DNA of 64,000 bases, taken from positions 25,867,001 to 25,931,000 of the forward strand of contig CM059582.1 of the NCBI GenBank assembly GCA_030407085.1, in the 5' to 3' direction. Shown here in pieces: positions 1-12,130 of this stretch (position 1 is the stretch's first letter; every line of letters begins with the position of its first letter). The position numbers were made by a program, and so were the translations under genes. This DNA comes from Trichopria drosophilae. Taxonomy: Eukaryota > Arthropoda > Insecta > Hymenoptera > Diapriidae. The notes beneath the pieces were generated by a model. The model was given only the letters and a program-made list of their open reading frames with translations, was not told the origin of the DNA and did not search any database.

Positions 1-165
1 ACCATACAAAATTCGTCAGTTTAGTTCATTGAATAAGTTGGACTTTGGATATGAAATTGGGTATTGTATTCAATATCAATAATTCTGTCAAACGTATTCG
101 AAATCTATATTTACAAATGCTTTGACTGAAATGTTATAAAATATTGTTAAGATATAATATGTGCA

Positions 166-3100
166 TCATCGATGTGTACACAATACGTCATTTAGAGCAA
201 CATCAGCAATAATTTGATGCATAGAATTAAATGTCATTAATTGCTCTGTTGTAAATTCTGTCCGACTATACATCCATTTTTGTAAATCTTCAAATGCCTT
301 TAATGCCTGCAGACTCGATGGGACCACGGAGTTTTCGGTTTCAGACGTTTCATCTTCAGGCTCCTGACATCCACTTGTACTTGGTTGATTTTCGAATTCC
401 TCGAAAGCATTACTTAGGTGACTATATTGTATCCAGCGTTCAATTTGTTCAGGACTGACGTCATGAAATCCCGGAATATGTGCAATAATATTGGAAAGAA
501 CATTGGTTTCTTGATCATCTTCACTTTGATTGGGACTAATTCCAAGTACTGCGTTCCAAGCATTCGTAAGAATGTCTTGAGACAGGCTATTCCAAGCCTT
601 GGATGATAGCATTATGCAGTTGTACATGCTTCTGTCCTTGATAAACTTTTGAAGGTTACAGTTATCTTCTGATAATAGAATGGAATTCAATAAATGTTTC
701 CTATATGACCTGTAACAATTATTAATTATTTAATAATTGAGTGATTTTTATAAACTTTATATTTTAGCTTATTAAGATAATGTATATAAGGAATTACAGG
801 ATATTTCAACTCTAACATTTCTATTCTTAACTCCTTGAATGTGATGGTACTTATAGACGTACATTCTAAAGTTGGTTTCCAGTATGAGGTACCTCTGTAG
901 ACGTACATTCAAAAAATTGATAAAAAGCACAAAAAAACAAGTAGATTTACATAACACATACATTCTTCTTAATGTGACTTGTGCAAATTACGTTCTCTGA
1001 TTAGGGAGTGTTCAAAAATCTTGTTTCTATTTCGAGTAGTATTGCTCTTATCTTGCACATCTAGCATTAAAAATATTTTAAAAATGTATGGTATGATAGT
1101 TTATTAAATTATCTGTAAATGTGAATATATTATCGTAACTGAGGACATGAAATGTTAAATAAATTTATTTTTGGAGGATTTCAAAAAAGTATGTTCGCCA
1201 TATTGGATCCGCATTTTGAATTTTTAAAAATGGACTTCATATTCGTAATCAGCGATCCCGAAAATTCAAGTGTACCCAATCTCACAAATTTTGGTAGCTT
1301 AAAAAATTCTCAACATTTTTTACCCACATTCCAGAATTTTCTCCTTATAGCGAAGGAGTCATGCACCTCAAAAAAATGTATACCAGAAAACAAATACATA
1401 GTGCAAAAAAGTGATGCCGCTGATTTTTTGGCAAAGTTATTTTTGTAAATATAAACAAAATACATTTAAAATTTTTCTTTATATGCAATTAACCTTAATT
1501 TTATTTTTCGAGGGTTAACGAGGTCGTTAATTACCTATCTGATCTTAATTTATATAAATTCAAAATGGCAGATTCAATGGCAAATGGCAGATACACATGT
1601 TCATGGTTTCATTTCTCATTCTCCAGAGTAAGCACTTGCTACAATAATTAATCCATTAACGCCCAGCATGAGCAAAAGTTTGCATTTAATTCAGCCTTAA
1701 AATTTGTTATGAAAATGCAATCGATGTCAAAATTGGGAAAAAGCCAATACTAATATAGATTTTTCGACAATTCTTCAAAAAATACTATTTTCACGTGTAG
1801 ATTTTTCTGATACTTCCATTAGGTCGTGTACACTGGAAACTATTCCAATTATACTAGAAACTATTCCGATGATACTCGAAAATATTCAAATGTGGTCACC
1901 ATTAGTTTTACTTACAACCTATCTTTTTTTCAGTGATAATTCAATATCGCGGCTATATCCGTACGTCTTCACGGCGAGGAAAAACGTAATATCGTAATAA
2001 CCCGTTAAAGACGCACTTGTGAGAAAAGCTATTTTATTTATTAATAATAATATCTTTCATTTGTAACATTTTTAATTTCCTTATGAGAACAAGTATTATT
2101 TTATTTAAAAGGTCACTGTTCTACAAATTAGTTAAAATTCGTTCATTTTTTTCACCGTAACAATATTCATCCTGTTATGTATGTCAAAATAAATAATTTT
2201 ATCATCATATGTAAGAGTAATGTCCTTTACATCAAATGGGCTACAACTAATGGACATGGTGTCCCACATATTTAACAAAATTGTGCAAAATACTTTTTTA
2301 ATCGCTTAACCCTTTGAAGCATACATTTTTCTCTACGCTGAAAATAGCTGGTTTTTTTAATTTGTTACTCTGGAGTTTTGAGGATCACTGATTACGAATC
2401 TGGCTGCAGATCTTCAAATTTCAAAATTGCGGATCCAATATGGCCGACTGAAATCGAAGGTGAATCTGACTTTTTTATAATTCGGTCGGCCATTTTGGAT
2501 CCGACATTTTGAATTTTGAAAATCTAAGGCCTGATTCGTAATCAATGATCCCGAAAACCTCCGAGTACCCAGTTTCAGCTCGATCAAGTAAATTTTAGCA
2601 ACTCGATCAAGTAAATTTTAGCAACTCGATCGGCCATATTGGATTCGCCGTTTTGAATTTTGAAAATTTGAAGTCAGATTCGTAATCAGCAATCCCGAAA
2701 ACCCCCTAGTACCCATTCTCGTTATATTTGAGTGACGATTTCTTCTCCACATATATTTTCCGTAAAAAATCCAACATTTTTACACTTTGTTTAATTTTTT
2801 TAACCAATTTAACATGATAATTAATGAAAAATATTCATTTATTTACGTTTCCTAACATGTTCTTGAAGTAAGAAAGGAAAAAATTACAGCAAAATTAATT
2901 AATAATTACCTTAAATATGTAAATAATGAATCACAAAAAGGTGTATGCTACAAAGGGTTAAATAATAAACTGACGCAATAAATTGATTTCATCTGCATGA
3001 GACCAAAACTTAATGAACGCTTTGTACACCCAGGTGGAAAAGTTTTTTAAAAATTGTATAAAATTTTAATACAATAGGTGTTATAAACTGTATAAAATTA

Positions 3101-5761
3101 TATAAATAAATGGTTCTATAAATAAATTAGAAAGTATTTATAAAGTTAGTTTATTTTTATAAGTATTTTATATAAGATTATAAAATCTGAATATTTACTG
3201 CTTTTTGCAAACACTGACTCATAAAGATATTTCTATAAAACGAAATTATGAATTAATTACGAAATAAATCAGAAACAACAATACATAATTTGTAAACTTT
3301 TATTTTTTTTCATAGAAAATGGTAAACTTAAGAAAATAAAAATATAAATAAAGATTGAATTCTCACTTCAAGAAATTCAGAGCATACTAAAATGGGTGAA
3401 AATTTGAATTTTGTGCATTCAGATAAGGGAAATATATACTTTTGACCAACATATACCAATATAAAAACTTTCATATATAAAGTTCTTATAGAATTATTTT
3501 TATATAAAGATTTTATACATATTTTATAAAAACTTTATGAATTGTTTTTACTCGGGGCAGCTAATTCGTAAAATTTACAAATTATATATGGTCGTTTCTC
3601 AATTCATGCCGAAATGATATTCAAATGCACTGGAAAAAGCATAGTCGAAGGATGTGTGGGAATATCTTGGAAATGGTTTTACATTCGGCGATCTGCTCTG
3701 CTACTCCTGGAACACGATGACATCCATGAAGTAGCAAGGCAAATGAAAATACCTATTAAAAAGAAGCACTACCGAATATTGGCCGAGATGTATCTCAAAA
3801 AATGATGCCCAGTGAGGGTTGGCCGTATTCATCGATCATTACTAACGCTCGGAAAAATTCGTAGCAATTTCGGAAGGTCACAAAAATTCCTTTGGGAGGA
3901 ATTAAATTTTTGACTCTAAAAAAAGCAGCGAACACAAAGCGGAGACACATAAGTTTTTATGAGAATTTTTAGTATAGGCTACATGCACTATGTAGAGTTT
4001 AGAATTTCAAAACAAATGGTCAAAAGTCTCTTTTTTCTTTTCGACTCGGCAGGTCTCGACAGTTAACTTGGGTAGGGTATTGATAATGTGGTTACCGCGG
4101 GGGTTACTAGTGTATGTTGATATTTAAAAAGAATGATTTTTTTTATTGTTCTGAATCTCTCTTACTGGATATAACTTCAAAAGCATAATAAATATCGTGA
4201 ATTTCCTGTTTGTGTTCGTTCTACGGTCAAAAATCATAATAAATATTTTTGTGCCACTTCTTTGTGTTCGCTGTTTTTTCACAGTCAAGAATTTATTGTT
4301 GTCTCTCTAATTTATTTAGTAAATATTCAAATTTTATCATATTTTAGAAAATGCATGTAAAAATATACTAACTATATGAATACTTCTTTTATAGAACCAT
4401 TTATTTATATAATTTTTATTCAATTCTTATACAACTTTATTAGAATTTTATAAAATCTTTATAGAACTTTTCCACCTGGACAACTAGTATAGATGTTTAG
4501 AGTTCGTACGTACCTTTTGAAAGCTTTAATCACGCCTTGCTCCATGGGTTGTATAAGTGAATTGTCATTTGACGACAAAAACGCAACGGTGCAAATATCA
4601 CTGATTTTGTTCAACACATGCTCCGGCGGATGTATTGGAGAGTTATCCAATAATAATAAGCATTTCAATCCAGATGCTGTATACTTCTTGGTTATCTCCG
4701 GGAGAAATACTTCCGTATACCACTGCATAAATAAAGAACTATCCATTCGTCCATTTTTCTGGCTAGCATAAGTTACTGGAAGTAATTGCATATTGAGTCC
4801 ATTAATGCAATTTTCATGTTTTGGTTTTCCAACCATAAATAGTGGAATCCTATGCGTTCCACTACCATTCGCACATATCATTACAGTAACCTGGTCTTTT
4901 GCAAAATTACAATCCGATGGTGTTTCGTGAACTGCTTCAACAGGTACATCTGTGGGCAAGAGTTTCCACAGAAAACTTGATGCGGCAGCGTTATAAATTT
5001 GGTCAATTCCATATCCAAAATCATCAACTTTCTTGCGAAATGTCGTTTGAAAATCGTTTACTGTACTAGTGTCCGTCGGAGTTTTCTCCTCCTGTTTACC
5101 TAACCAAATACCATGTCTCTTTTGGAACGATTGAAGGTACCCGTTGCTTGCGGCAAAGTTAGCAGGACCGTTAAGCATTTTATTAAAAACGATGGCCATT
5201 TTTTGAAGCTTCCTTCCAGACACTGCTTCTCCTTCCGCCCTTTTTTGAATAAACCATTCGGAAAGTTTTTTATCGAGATCAGATTCAATGACTTTGGAAA
5301 ATCGCCTAATATTTAAATCCATGTTTCTTTTTTCGAGGATTTTCTTATGTTTCAAAATGTTATCTTTATTTGATTTCAGATAAGCAATAGAGGCCTGATT
5401 TCGTTTGAACATCTTTGCTATACTAGATTGAGTCATTCCAGAATCAAGCATTTCCAGAATTTGAAGCTTCTCCTTAAAGGTTAGGCGTTTACTTTCGGTT
5501 TCTCTATTTCTTTTCTAAAAAAAACGTAACACTATATTTATTATCACCATCATCAATGTTATAACTCTCTTAAACCAAAACTAGTATTTCATACCAAAAT
5601 ATGAAAACTAAATTATGCGTAAAGTTAGTATTTAAGTTTGGGCGACTTACCTTTTTGGATGTATTAGCACCAGTTTCGGGTATGTTTGATGTCATTGCGC
5701 TGGAGTTTGATGCATCGACTTCCGATGCACTAATTACACTGTTTTCCAAATACTCACTCAT
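166..5761 (-). CDS. Jerky/Tigger-like (pogo, CENP-B type) transposase-derived gene, three exons, about 551 aa
   Basis: Exons on the minus strand are 5761-5651, 5514-4514 and 709-166. Intron 1 has donor AAG|GTAAGT and acceptor TTTTAG|AAA in phase 0. Intron 2 has donor AAAAG|GTACGT and acceptor TTACAG|GTCATA in phase 2. Joined, they stay open for 552 codons including the stop, a normal Tigger/jerky length. In order: a short Ser-rich leader; a pogo/CENP-B N-terminal HTH (residues about 38-105, with RLTFKEKLQILEMLDSG); a Tc5/CENP-B HTH (about 113-178, ending FQKRHGI); and a DDE_1 domain (about 200-375) with LLLLDN and SLIQPMEQGVIKAF. The usual NADE reads NAAA (Asp to Ala near residue 214), and the usual QPMD reads QPME (near 362). 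The middle Asp (near 327) remains. I infer a nuclear DNA-binding protein that cannot transpose, probably host-domesticated. The ATG at 5761 has A at -3. No transposon ends flank the gene. A recent dead transposon copy is less likely given the introns and long open frame. Confidence 0.85.
1185..1290. repeat. Remnant of the dispersed CGCCATATTGGATCC module
   Basis: The stretch reads CGCCATATTGGATCCGC, then TTTTGAATTTTTAAAA, then TTCGTAATCAGCGATCCCG. The same wording recurs inside the TTAA elements at 2.3, 36, 59.7 and 62.6 kb. A GGGTTAA at 1512-1518 could be the decayed right end of the same element; I see no matching left end. Confidence 0.55.
2310..2957. mobile_element. piggyBac-like non-autonomous foldback element (TTAA/CCC type)
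   Basis: The element is flanked by TTAA at 2306-2309 and 2958-2961. The left end is CCCTTTGAAGCATACA, and the right end read inward is CCCTTTGTAGCATACA (15 of 16 identical). A TTAA target with ends starting CCC is the hallmark of the piggyBac superfamily. The left half carries a module with GCGGATCCAATATGGCCGAC; the right half carries inverted copies of it. A 23-24-bp tandem duplication lies near 2578-2628. No coding capacity is seen. Confidence 0.8.
2578..2628. repeat. Short tandem duplication, about 24 bp x2
   Basis: CTCGATCAAGTAAATTTTAG occurs twice in a row, separated by CAA, inside the TTAA element. Confidence 0.8.
3030..4479. mobile_element. 1.45-kb long-TIR DNA element inside the jerky-like intron
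   Basis: The left end is CCAGGTGGAAAAGTT at 3030-3044, with the exact inverse at 4465-4479. Similarity between the ends continues inward for about 190 bp, through AT-rich sequence with shared words such as TAAATAAATGGTTCTATAA. No clear target-site duplication could be read. The interior holds only a 63-codon ORF (3614-3805) that I do not recognise. It is likely a non-autonomous DNA transposon of unknown superfamily. Confidence 0.75.
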
Positions 5762-5990
5762 TATGCACACACGTATATATATTTTTTAATTAAAGTAATA
5801 ACGCATCGTCTCGGAGCTTCAGACTAGAAATGGTTCGGTACTGCGAGCCGACTGAGAAGGCAAGCATGCGCGTCCCCTCGGGGAGAGTAAAGTTACGTGT
5901 CGTATGGTGGGGGTATAGTAGACATAAGTTGACAACATACATTACGTCCGATATTAGAATAACACTTTACAGTCCAACGAGTTTATTTAA
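5762..5990 (-). promoter_or_regulatory. Likely promoter/5' UTR region of the jerky-like gene
   Basis: This stretch directly upstream of the inferred ATG is noticeably GC- and CpG-richer than its surroundings, especially 5815-5900. That is what one expects of a 5' UTR or promoter. No TATA box or initiator can be assigned with confidence. Confidence 0.3.
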
Positions 5991-6956
5991 TCATGATAAT
6001 TTAATAGCATAGAAAAACGCGAATTAAATACAACCACAGAAGAAAGGAAACTAACAGAATTATTATAGTATATAACAGGTATATGGATAGGAAATATAGA
6101 ATACTGAAGTTTCAATATCTCTCTACAGTCCCCTTTCACAACACAAAAGACCTTGAACGGCAGATGGGGTCTGAGTCATTGCCCCGCCCATTCCATATAC
6201 TATACTGTAAACTCTACGTATCGCATTCTTTTGTTTAGTTGAAAGACATTTCGAGATAAATCATATTCATAACAAGAATTGGTATTGGCAATGAAGCTTT
6301 GCAAAACTATTTCGATTAAAAGTAGTTAGTAGTTAGTATATGATGCTACAATATCTACAAACATGCAGAAAAAATTCCCCTTCACAAAGAATAAATATTT
6401 TCCATATTTAATATGTTTTATTATTATACTAAATTAACGAAATAAACTTAAATAAAGTGTCAAAAACATTTTATAATCTCAGAATTTGTTCAAAATTTAT
6501 GTTCATAATTGATCTGAATCCTCAAGGATTCATCTCTAGGATCCCTCATTAGAAGGTATTTCGATTTAGGATGAGTCATTATTGACCTGCATTAAATTCA
6601 CTCATAGTTAAATTGATTGCGAGTAATAATGTTATAATGTATAATTCATCTATTAGGGAACATTTTAGACAATCAATAGAAACTTTTTTATTTTATTCCA
6701 CTTTAATTGTGTTCAAAATGTGTTCTGTAAACTATTTTGGTTTTATTTACATTAATTGTCAACAACAAACATGTACAATCAACAAAAATTGCAATATATT
6801 TAATAGATACATTTACAATAACAGATGTTAATTTATGCTGATTTGTTGGAATATGTACGATACTCCATTTCTTGAATTAAAGTTCTACTTATGCTAGAGA
6901 ACGTGAATATAAGGAATTTTTGTAATTTTTTATCATAAGAATTAATATTATTATTA
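5991..6956. other. AT-rich intergenic stretch, no gene seen
   Basis: Nothing recognisable was found. The short open frames here are Ile/Asn/Tyr/Phe-rich, as expected of AT-rich noncoding DNA. Confidence 0.5.
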
Positions 6957-7313
6957 CCATAATAGTACACTTTATTCCATCCATATTCCTAAAATATTCC
7001 AGGAACATCGGAATTTCCAACGTTAAAATATTCTGCTTTAGAAACATTATAAACAATATAAATTTTGTTAGAATATTCCACAAACTATCAAATAATATAG
7101 ACGAAATAATAATGCGTAATGAATGAATATCATTTTTTAAGCCGATTTCAGAATATTTCATTTTGGTGTCAAAATTATTAAATGATTTCCTAAAACTCTA
7201 GTAGGTAATTGTTAAAAAATATATGTTGGTGACTTTATAAATTGATGTAAAAAAAAAGAGCACGCCGAGCTTGATTTTAAATCCTCGATACAACTAGCGA
7301 ATCAAAATAACAA

Positions 7314-7440
7314 GAGTTCCTGATATTTAATCCGTTTTTCGTCCTCGTTCCTGACTATGGTTGTCTCTGCTGGTGCAGAAAACTCGATGATGAAGATGAT
7401 CGAAGTCAAGAAAGACGATGCCAATTATTATTATTATTAT
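7314..7440 (+). repeat. Dispersed repeat, copy 1 (second copy at 54.03 kb)
   Basis: It begins AGTTCCTGATATTTAATCCG and continues TTTTTCGT, TTGTCTCTGCTG and GATCGAAG. The same order of words recurs at 54028-54170, in the same orientation. Confidence 0.65.
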
Positions 7441-7444
7441 TATT
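7424..7444. repeat. (ATT)n microsatellite
   Basis: Seven ATT units in a row. Confidence 0.9.
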
Positions 7445-8081
7445 TTAGAAATTTCTACTCTATTTGTATAAAGTCCATCTACATTTCTGACTAACAAATT
7501 GTACATTTATGATGAAAAATGACTAAGATGAATAAAAAGATTAAATTTTATTTTATTCAAATTATTTCGAATCTTCCTTAATCGACTTTAATCAACTTTG
7601 TTCTATTGAAAATATGAAATACCATTTAAATCTTGTCTAAATTAATGCAGTTTATTATCATTATTATTGACCAAATTATTTAAATTTAAATTTGAATCAC
7701 GTTTTATATTTTTGTCACAACAAAGTTCATCTTAGTTGATTAAAATCAATCCAAGTAGATCCGAAAAAGTTTAAAAAATTAGGTAAAATTTCAGCGGTTT
7801 TCGTGAAATCGTTTAAAAATTTACACCTAAATGAAATGTTCTGAAATCAGCATAAAAAATAATAGGTATGCATTTATTTCGCATTATTATTTGGTCTACA
7901 TTAATTGATAGAGTTTTTAGAATAAACGAATAAAATGTTCCATCTGTAATGTTTAATAATATTTATGTTGCAGAATATTTCAATGTTCGTGGAATATTCC
8001 GAACGTTGGAGACTTCAATGTTCCTGGAGTATGGACTGGAATATTCTGGGAATATGGATGGAATAAAGTGTGCTATTAGGG

Positions 8082-9225
8082 TAGATGTGTCAAATTGACA
8101 CAGATATGTTTTAGTACGTTCAGTAATTGTGTTGTAAATGCTAGTATAATTTGTTTATTGGAATAATTTGTTCACAGTAATAGTTTAGGAATTTGGTTTT
8201 TATTATCGACCTACCATTCTATTCACAATTGCTAATTTTTTAGAAGTAGGATAGTGAGGTAATTATTTCTAATGAATAATAACTCTAAAAATACTTTGCC
8301 ATTTTTGGAATAATATCAGTAATAGGCTCAGAAACCTGGTCGAGCATTTAACACCAAATGGAACCAAAATATTGCCAACATTTGTTGCTCATTTGTTCAA
8401 AATTTGCTCTAATCCCGAATATGTTGCTTCATTATTTAAAAAAGCAGATTTGGCTAGCTTGTATAAGAGCCATACATAGCTATAAAAACTGAAATACAAT
8501 ATATACTACATAAAAACAAATACACATCTGTTGCTCATTTGTTGCTAAAAGATTACCAGACTAACAATGGGTTCAATACATGGATTCTGATAATTTTAAA
8601 ACAATAAGTAGGCCCGACTACCTTGCGAAAAATCTAACCAAATGTGTTTACAAATACGCGAATGAAACTACGTAAAGTATCAAAATAACGAGTACACACC
8701 TAATTATTGCTTAACTGTTGCTAAAATGCTAACTAAGGAACATTGCATTACCATAAGCTCATGCGACCTACAATAATTTTCCAGCTTTTTGTCTATATTT
8801 CTTGAAAACTGCTAATTTTTTTTTTCGAGGGGGAGGGGGGTGAATTGGATATAAAATATTTATTTTCAATGGATTTGAGCATTTTACGAGATAATTACCA
8901 AACACCACGAATTGTGGTAGTTTTTTTTCCTTTTCATCGTGAAAATAAAATTTGCACCAATTATTACTTTCATAGCGTAATCAGTAAAATACGTAAATAA
9001 AAACTATTTTCAATAACTATTTTATTAAGTGGTTTACTGAAACGTAGTGAATGGAAATAGAAACATTTTTATGAACCCATTAACGTCTGAAACTATGCAT
9101 TTTCACATCAGTTTTAGCGTCGATAATTTGCTTATAAACCAGTGCGAAAACATTTTAGTGTTACTATTGACGTAAAATTGTATCCTCTTACAGAATCGTT
9201 TAATAAAATTTTAATAAATGAACCG
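8082..9225. other. AT-rich noncoding stretch
   Basis: No gene seen. The words TTTGTTGCTCATTTGTT and similar recur at about 8380-8400 and 8528-8545. ATGAACCCATTAACGTC near 9071 resembles an end of the TTAA/CCC elements, without a partner end. Confidence 0.5.
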
Positions 9226-9335
9226 TCGGCGATCAAAAAGTCTCACGTGTCATTTTTGTTGGTCCCTAGGTTACTGTTAGTGCCATTTCGTGCAATGTCC
9301 AACAAAAACAATGCGTAAGCCCTTTTGATCGCTGG
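9226..9335. repeat. Hairpin element, about 110 bp
   Basis: The left arm starts GGCGATCAAAAAG and ends TTTTTGTTGG. The right arm is the inverse (CCAACAAAAA ... CTTTTGATCGC). The arms are about 40 bp and imperfect, with a loop of about 30 bp. It is a short MITE or foldback relic. Confidence 0.6.
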
Positions 9336-9559
9336 TGTTCAAAATGAAATAAAATGATGTCCGTGGATCCTTAGGATTAAAATGTACTATGCACTATTAC
9401 GTAATTCAAGATGGCAGTGTCCAAAATGGCGGGGACCCCACTAAGAACTCCATATCTTTTTTTCCAAACCTAACTTTCTAAGCATTTTTGGGCGCATTTT
9501 TCCCGATATTTCAGTTGCTTAGGCTCAAGGCCCCAACTACTGCTTAGTTCTCGCCGGCA

Positions 9560-12130
9560 TTGAGAAGAGTATTAGATTACAGACGTGCTAGTAGAGATAC
9601 ATGTGGTACAAAATAGGAGATGGCTGCCGTTCCTCAATTAAGATGGCTTGGGACAGCAGTTGTTTTAAATACAGACAACTGGTATTCCTGTGGAAAGGGA
9701 CGGCACCTATGTACAAATGGAGTGTTGGCAGCTGTCTTTTATTTTGGCACGGCAGTCGTGTTAAAAGTTAGGCGGTGGATATCTTAGGTCATACGTCCTC
9801 TGTTCCGCTATACCCTTATCAGCTGAATGTCTGAAATATCTCTCGGTGTCCATTCCAGCTTAATTGCCTGTTTAGAGTTACCCCAAGATATTTGGTTTCA
9901 CTGGCATATGGGACCTGCTGTCACCTATTCACCATTTCTCTAAGCTTTTTTTTATCTTATATCTTCGGTAAACAGTGATGACGGACATTTTATTCAGTTG
10001 TATTGATAATGCTCTATTTTTGGACTATCTTCCAACAACCTAAAGGGCTTTATGTATTAGCTCCTGCAAGAAGTTTCCTTTAGTCAGGAGCATGTGCATA
10101 TACTGACGCATAGAATACACTGTTGTTTAGCTTCTTTAAGCACAACCAGTTTCTACAGAACCGGGGACAGTATTCTCTCCATGAAGACACCAAACCGTTT
10201 CATCCTCTGTGGTGCCTGCTATTTGCACCACTATTTACCTAGAGATGCTTCTCTACAAAACCCGTCACTGACAAATGCGCTATTTCCCTGATTTGCCAGA
10301 TTAGTATATTGTTCACCGTGAAGAGGCGACTACTTCTAGAGACCTTCTACTAGACACCTCTCAACCAATATTTCCAATAATTTCCAAAGGGAACTAGTGT
10401 TAGCGTGGTGCCTCGCTTGCTTCACTCGCTCAGAAACTTCGACCCAGTGAAGAGTCGGCTATTCCTTCATACTCGTTCGTTTACTAACAGCTTTCAATTA
10501 TATTATAAAATTATATCGATATTTGAGGGTCCAATTATATTTAGGTCCAAATAGCTTCGATAGATATCTTACAACAATATAGTGTTACTTATATGTATGA
10601 AAATTGACAATGATTTACAACTATGACCTATGGCCTGAGTCGACGTAAAATTGAAAATGAGCATTTTCAAAACTTCGACCCCAATAACAGGCTAGTCGAA
10701 GTATTAATAAATAAAAGTTGCAAAACACTTACTTCGTGCACTTGTATTGTAATAGACTATTCGATGCATATTACATGTTTAATATGTTTTACTAATTACT
10801 ATCTGTATTATTGCAATCTTATATATACAATATATATACATTTAATTCGTCAAATATATCTTGAAAGTGACAAAAAGATCTCTGACGGATATCTTTCAGA
10901 TATCTATACGACATCTTTTAGATATATCGAAATAGCTATTTTCGTATCAATGGCGTAAAAGAACTTATGCGCCCGTAGGTGATCACCGCGCCCGAGGGGC
11001 TGGCGAAGACTACCCCTGGGGGGTAGGGGATCGAAACGTCGAAATTTGATGAAAAACTATAAGGGAATTTTTTTGGTGAGGTGACCAAATTCAATACTTT
11101 TTCAGACAATAGTCATAAGCATTTTAAACCAGTTTTTATGGCATTATCGTTGACTTTAGGAAGAAAATGTATACAACCTTTTTTGTAGAGAATTTAATGC
11201 TCTATCTTTTTTGTTTGAAACATTTTTGAATAAACCTTGTATTTTTACAAAATAAATGCAAAAAACTACGAAGAAACGTAATTGGGGCTAATGTTTTTTA
11301 GTAATGGACGGATACATCTGCGCAAAAATCTAATCAGTTTTAAGTTATGCCAAGACACGTATTTTAAACAAAATGTATGTCATTACGCTTATCCGTACGC
11401 GAGTTATCGCGTGAGAAAAAATCGGGACGTACGGACGTTCGTACGTACAACATTACGGGCATAAATTTTTTTATTGTTGAATTGGGCTTCTTTGGGTCTG
11501 AAACGTCGATGATTTGATGAAAAACTATAGGGTAATTTTTATGATCGAAATAACCAAATTCAATACTTCGTCCAGACCTAAGGTCTGGGTCGAAGTAATA
11601 TTATGTCAGGTTGATTGGTCTCTAGTACTTTGCCTACGCGAAGTGTCTATTTCCCACTTTCGGTGTGAATGAAACTCGCGATTTTTTCCATTCTTTAGGT
11701 GTGTTACCTAGATCAACAAACCCCTGAAGAAGTCCAGCCGGATGTTCCAAAATTTCCTACAGGCCTACTCGTAGGAGACTCGGATAAATACCACGGAGTC
11801 CCGGTGACTTGAACGCCTCGTAGGTCGTCAGCGCCCTTCTCATTTTTGTTGGATTTACAACTTGCGCGACGACACCCCAGTTTCTTTTCCCCTCGGGAGA
11901 TATTCCACTGAGTCTCTATCCTGTCCTAGCTTAACACTTGGAAAGTTGCTAATAAGCAACATTTCCAAGGTTTCATTAGGGGATTTTACAAACTAACCAT
12001 TTACCCGTTTAATGAAACGTATAAGGCGACCATCCTTTCCTTTAGGGAGAATTCTCCATAGCACGCGCTTGTATGGCTGCCCACGCTTGTATGGCAGAGT
12101 CCGCTTTTTTCGGTCGATAAAGCAGCCTCC
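9560..12130 (-). pseudogene. Non-LTR retrotransposon (LINE) reverse transcriptase relic, split by an insertion
   Basis: Minus-strand fragments in several frames read as successive parts of a Jockey/BovB-like reverse transcriptase. Near 12000-11930: SPNETLEMLL. Near 11843-11765: RRALTTYEAFKSPG followed by GIYPSLL, matching the family's FKSPGPDGIYPALLQ. Near 10100-10000: GNFLQELIHKALRLLED, expected just after the YADD box, but the acidic residues are lost. Near 9911-9840: ETKYLGVTLNRQLSW, the conserved KYLGV.L...L.W block. Near 9750-9600: downstream LHL-type fragments. Frameshifts and stops make it non-functional. The span 10436-11596 is a separate hairpin-ended insertion. The family would normally also carry an AP endonuclease, which is not seen. 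Confidence 0.72.
10436..11596. mobile_element. Hairpin-ended insertion inside the LINE relic
   Basis: The ends are ACTTCGACCCAG (10436-10447) and its exact inverse CTGGGTCGAAGT (11585-11596). Its right end is itself a near-perfect hairpin (ACTTCGTCCAGACC / GGTCTGGGTCGAAGT). A further ACTTCGACCCC...GTCGAAGT hairpin sits near 10671-10702. Two related blocks, GAAACGTCGA.(A)TTTGATGAAAAA, occur near 11034 and 11500. The LINE pieces continue on both sides. No coding content was recognised. Confidence 0.55.

Larger units (their letters stand above)
710..4513 (-). other. Intron 2 of the jerky-like gene, loaded with transposons
   Basis: This intron is about 3.8 kb, bounded by GTACGT (donor, 4513) and ACAG (acceptor, 711-710). 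It contains a TTAA-flanked element (2310-2957), a long-TIR element (3030-4479) and a remnant of the ATGGCGGATCC module (about 1185-1290). The long-TIR element starts only 34 bases inside the donor. Unspliced transcript would read from exon 2 into its TIR and stop there. Confidence 0.75.
6957..8081. mobile_element. 1.1-kb long-TIR DNA element with probable TA target
   Basis: The left end reads CCATAATAGTACACTTTAT. The right end read inward is CCCTAATAGCACACTTTAT. Both continue with TCCATCCATATTCC and further matching blocks (ATATTCCAG, AGGAACAT, CCAACGTT) for over 100 bp. TA lies outside both ends. There is no coding capacity. It contains a copy of a dispersed repeat at 7314-7440. Confidence 0.7.

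Noticed and set aside
4493..5316. Plus-strand ORFs opposite the jerky-like exon 2
   Set aside because: Antisense shadows of a well-supported coding exon.
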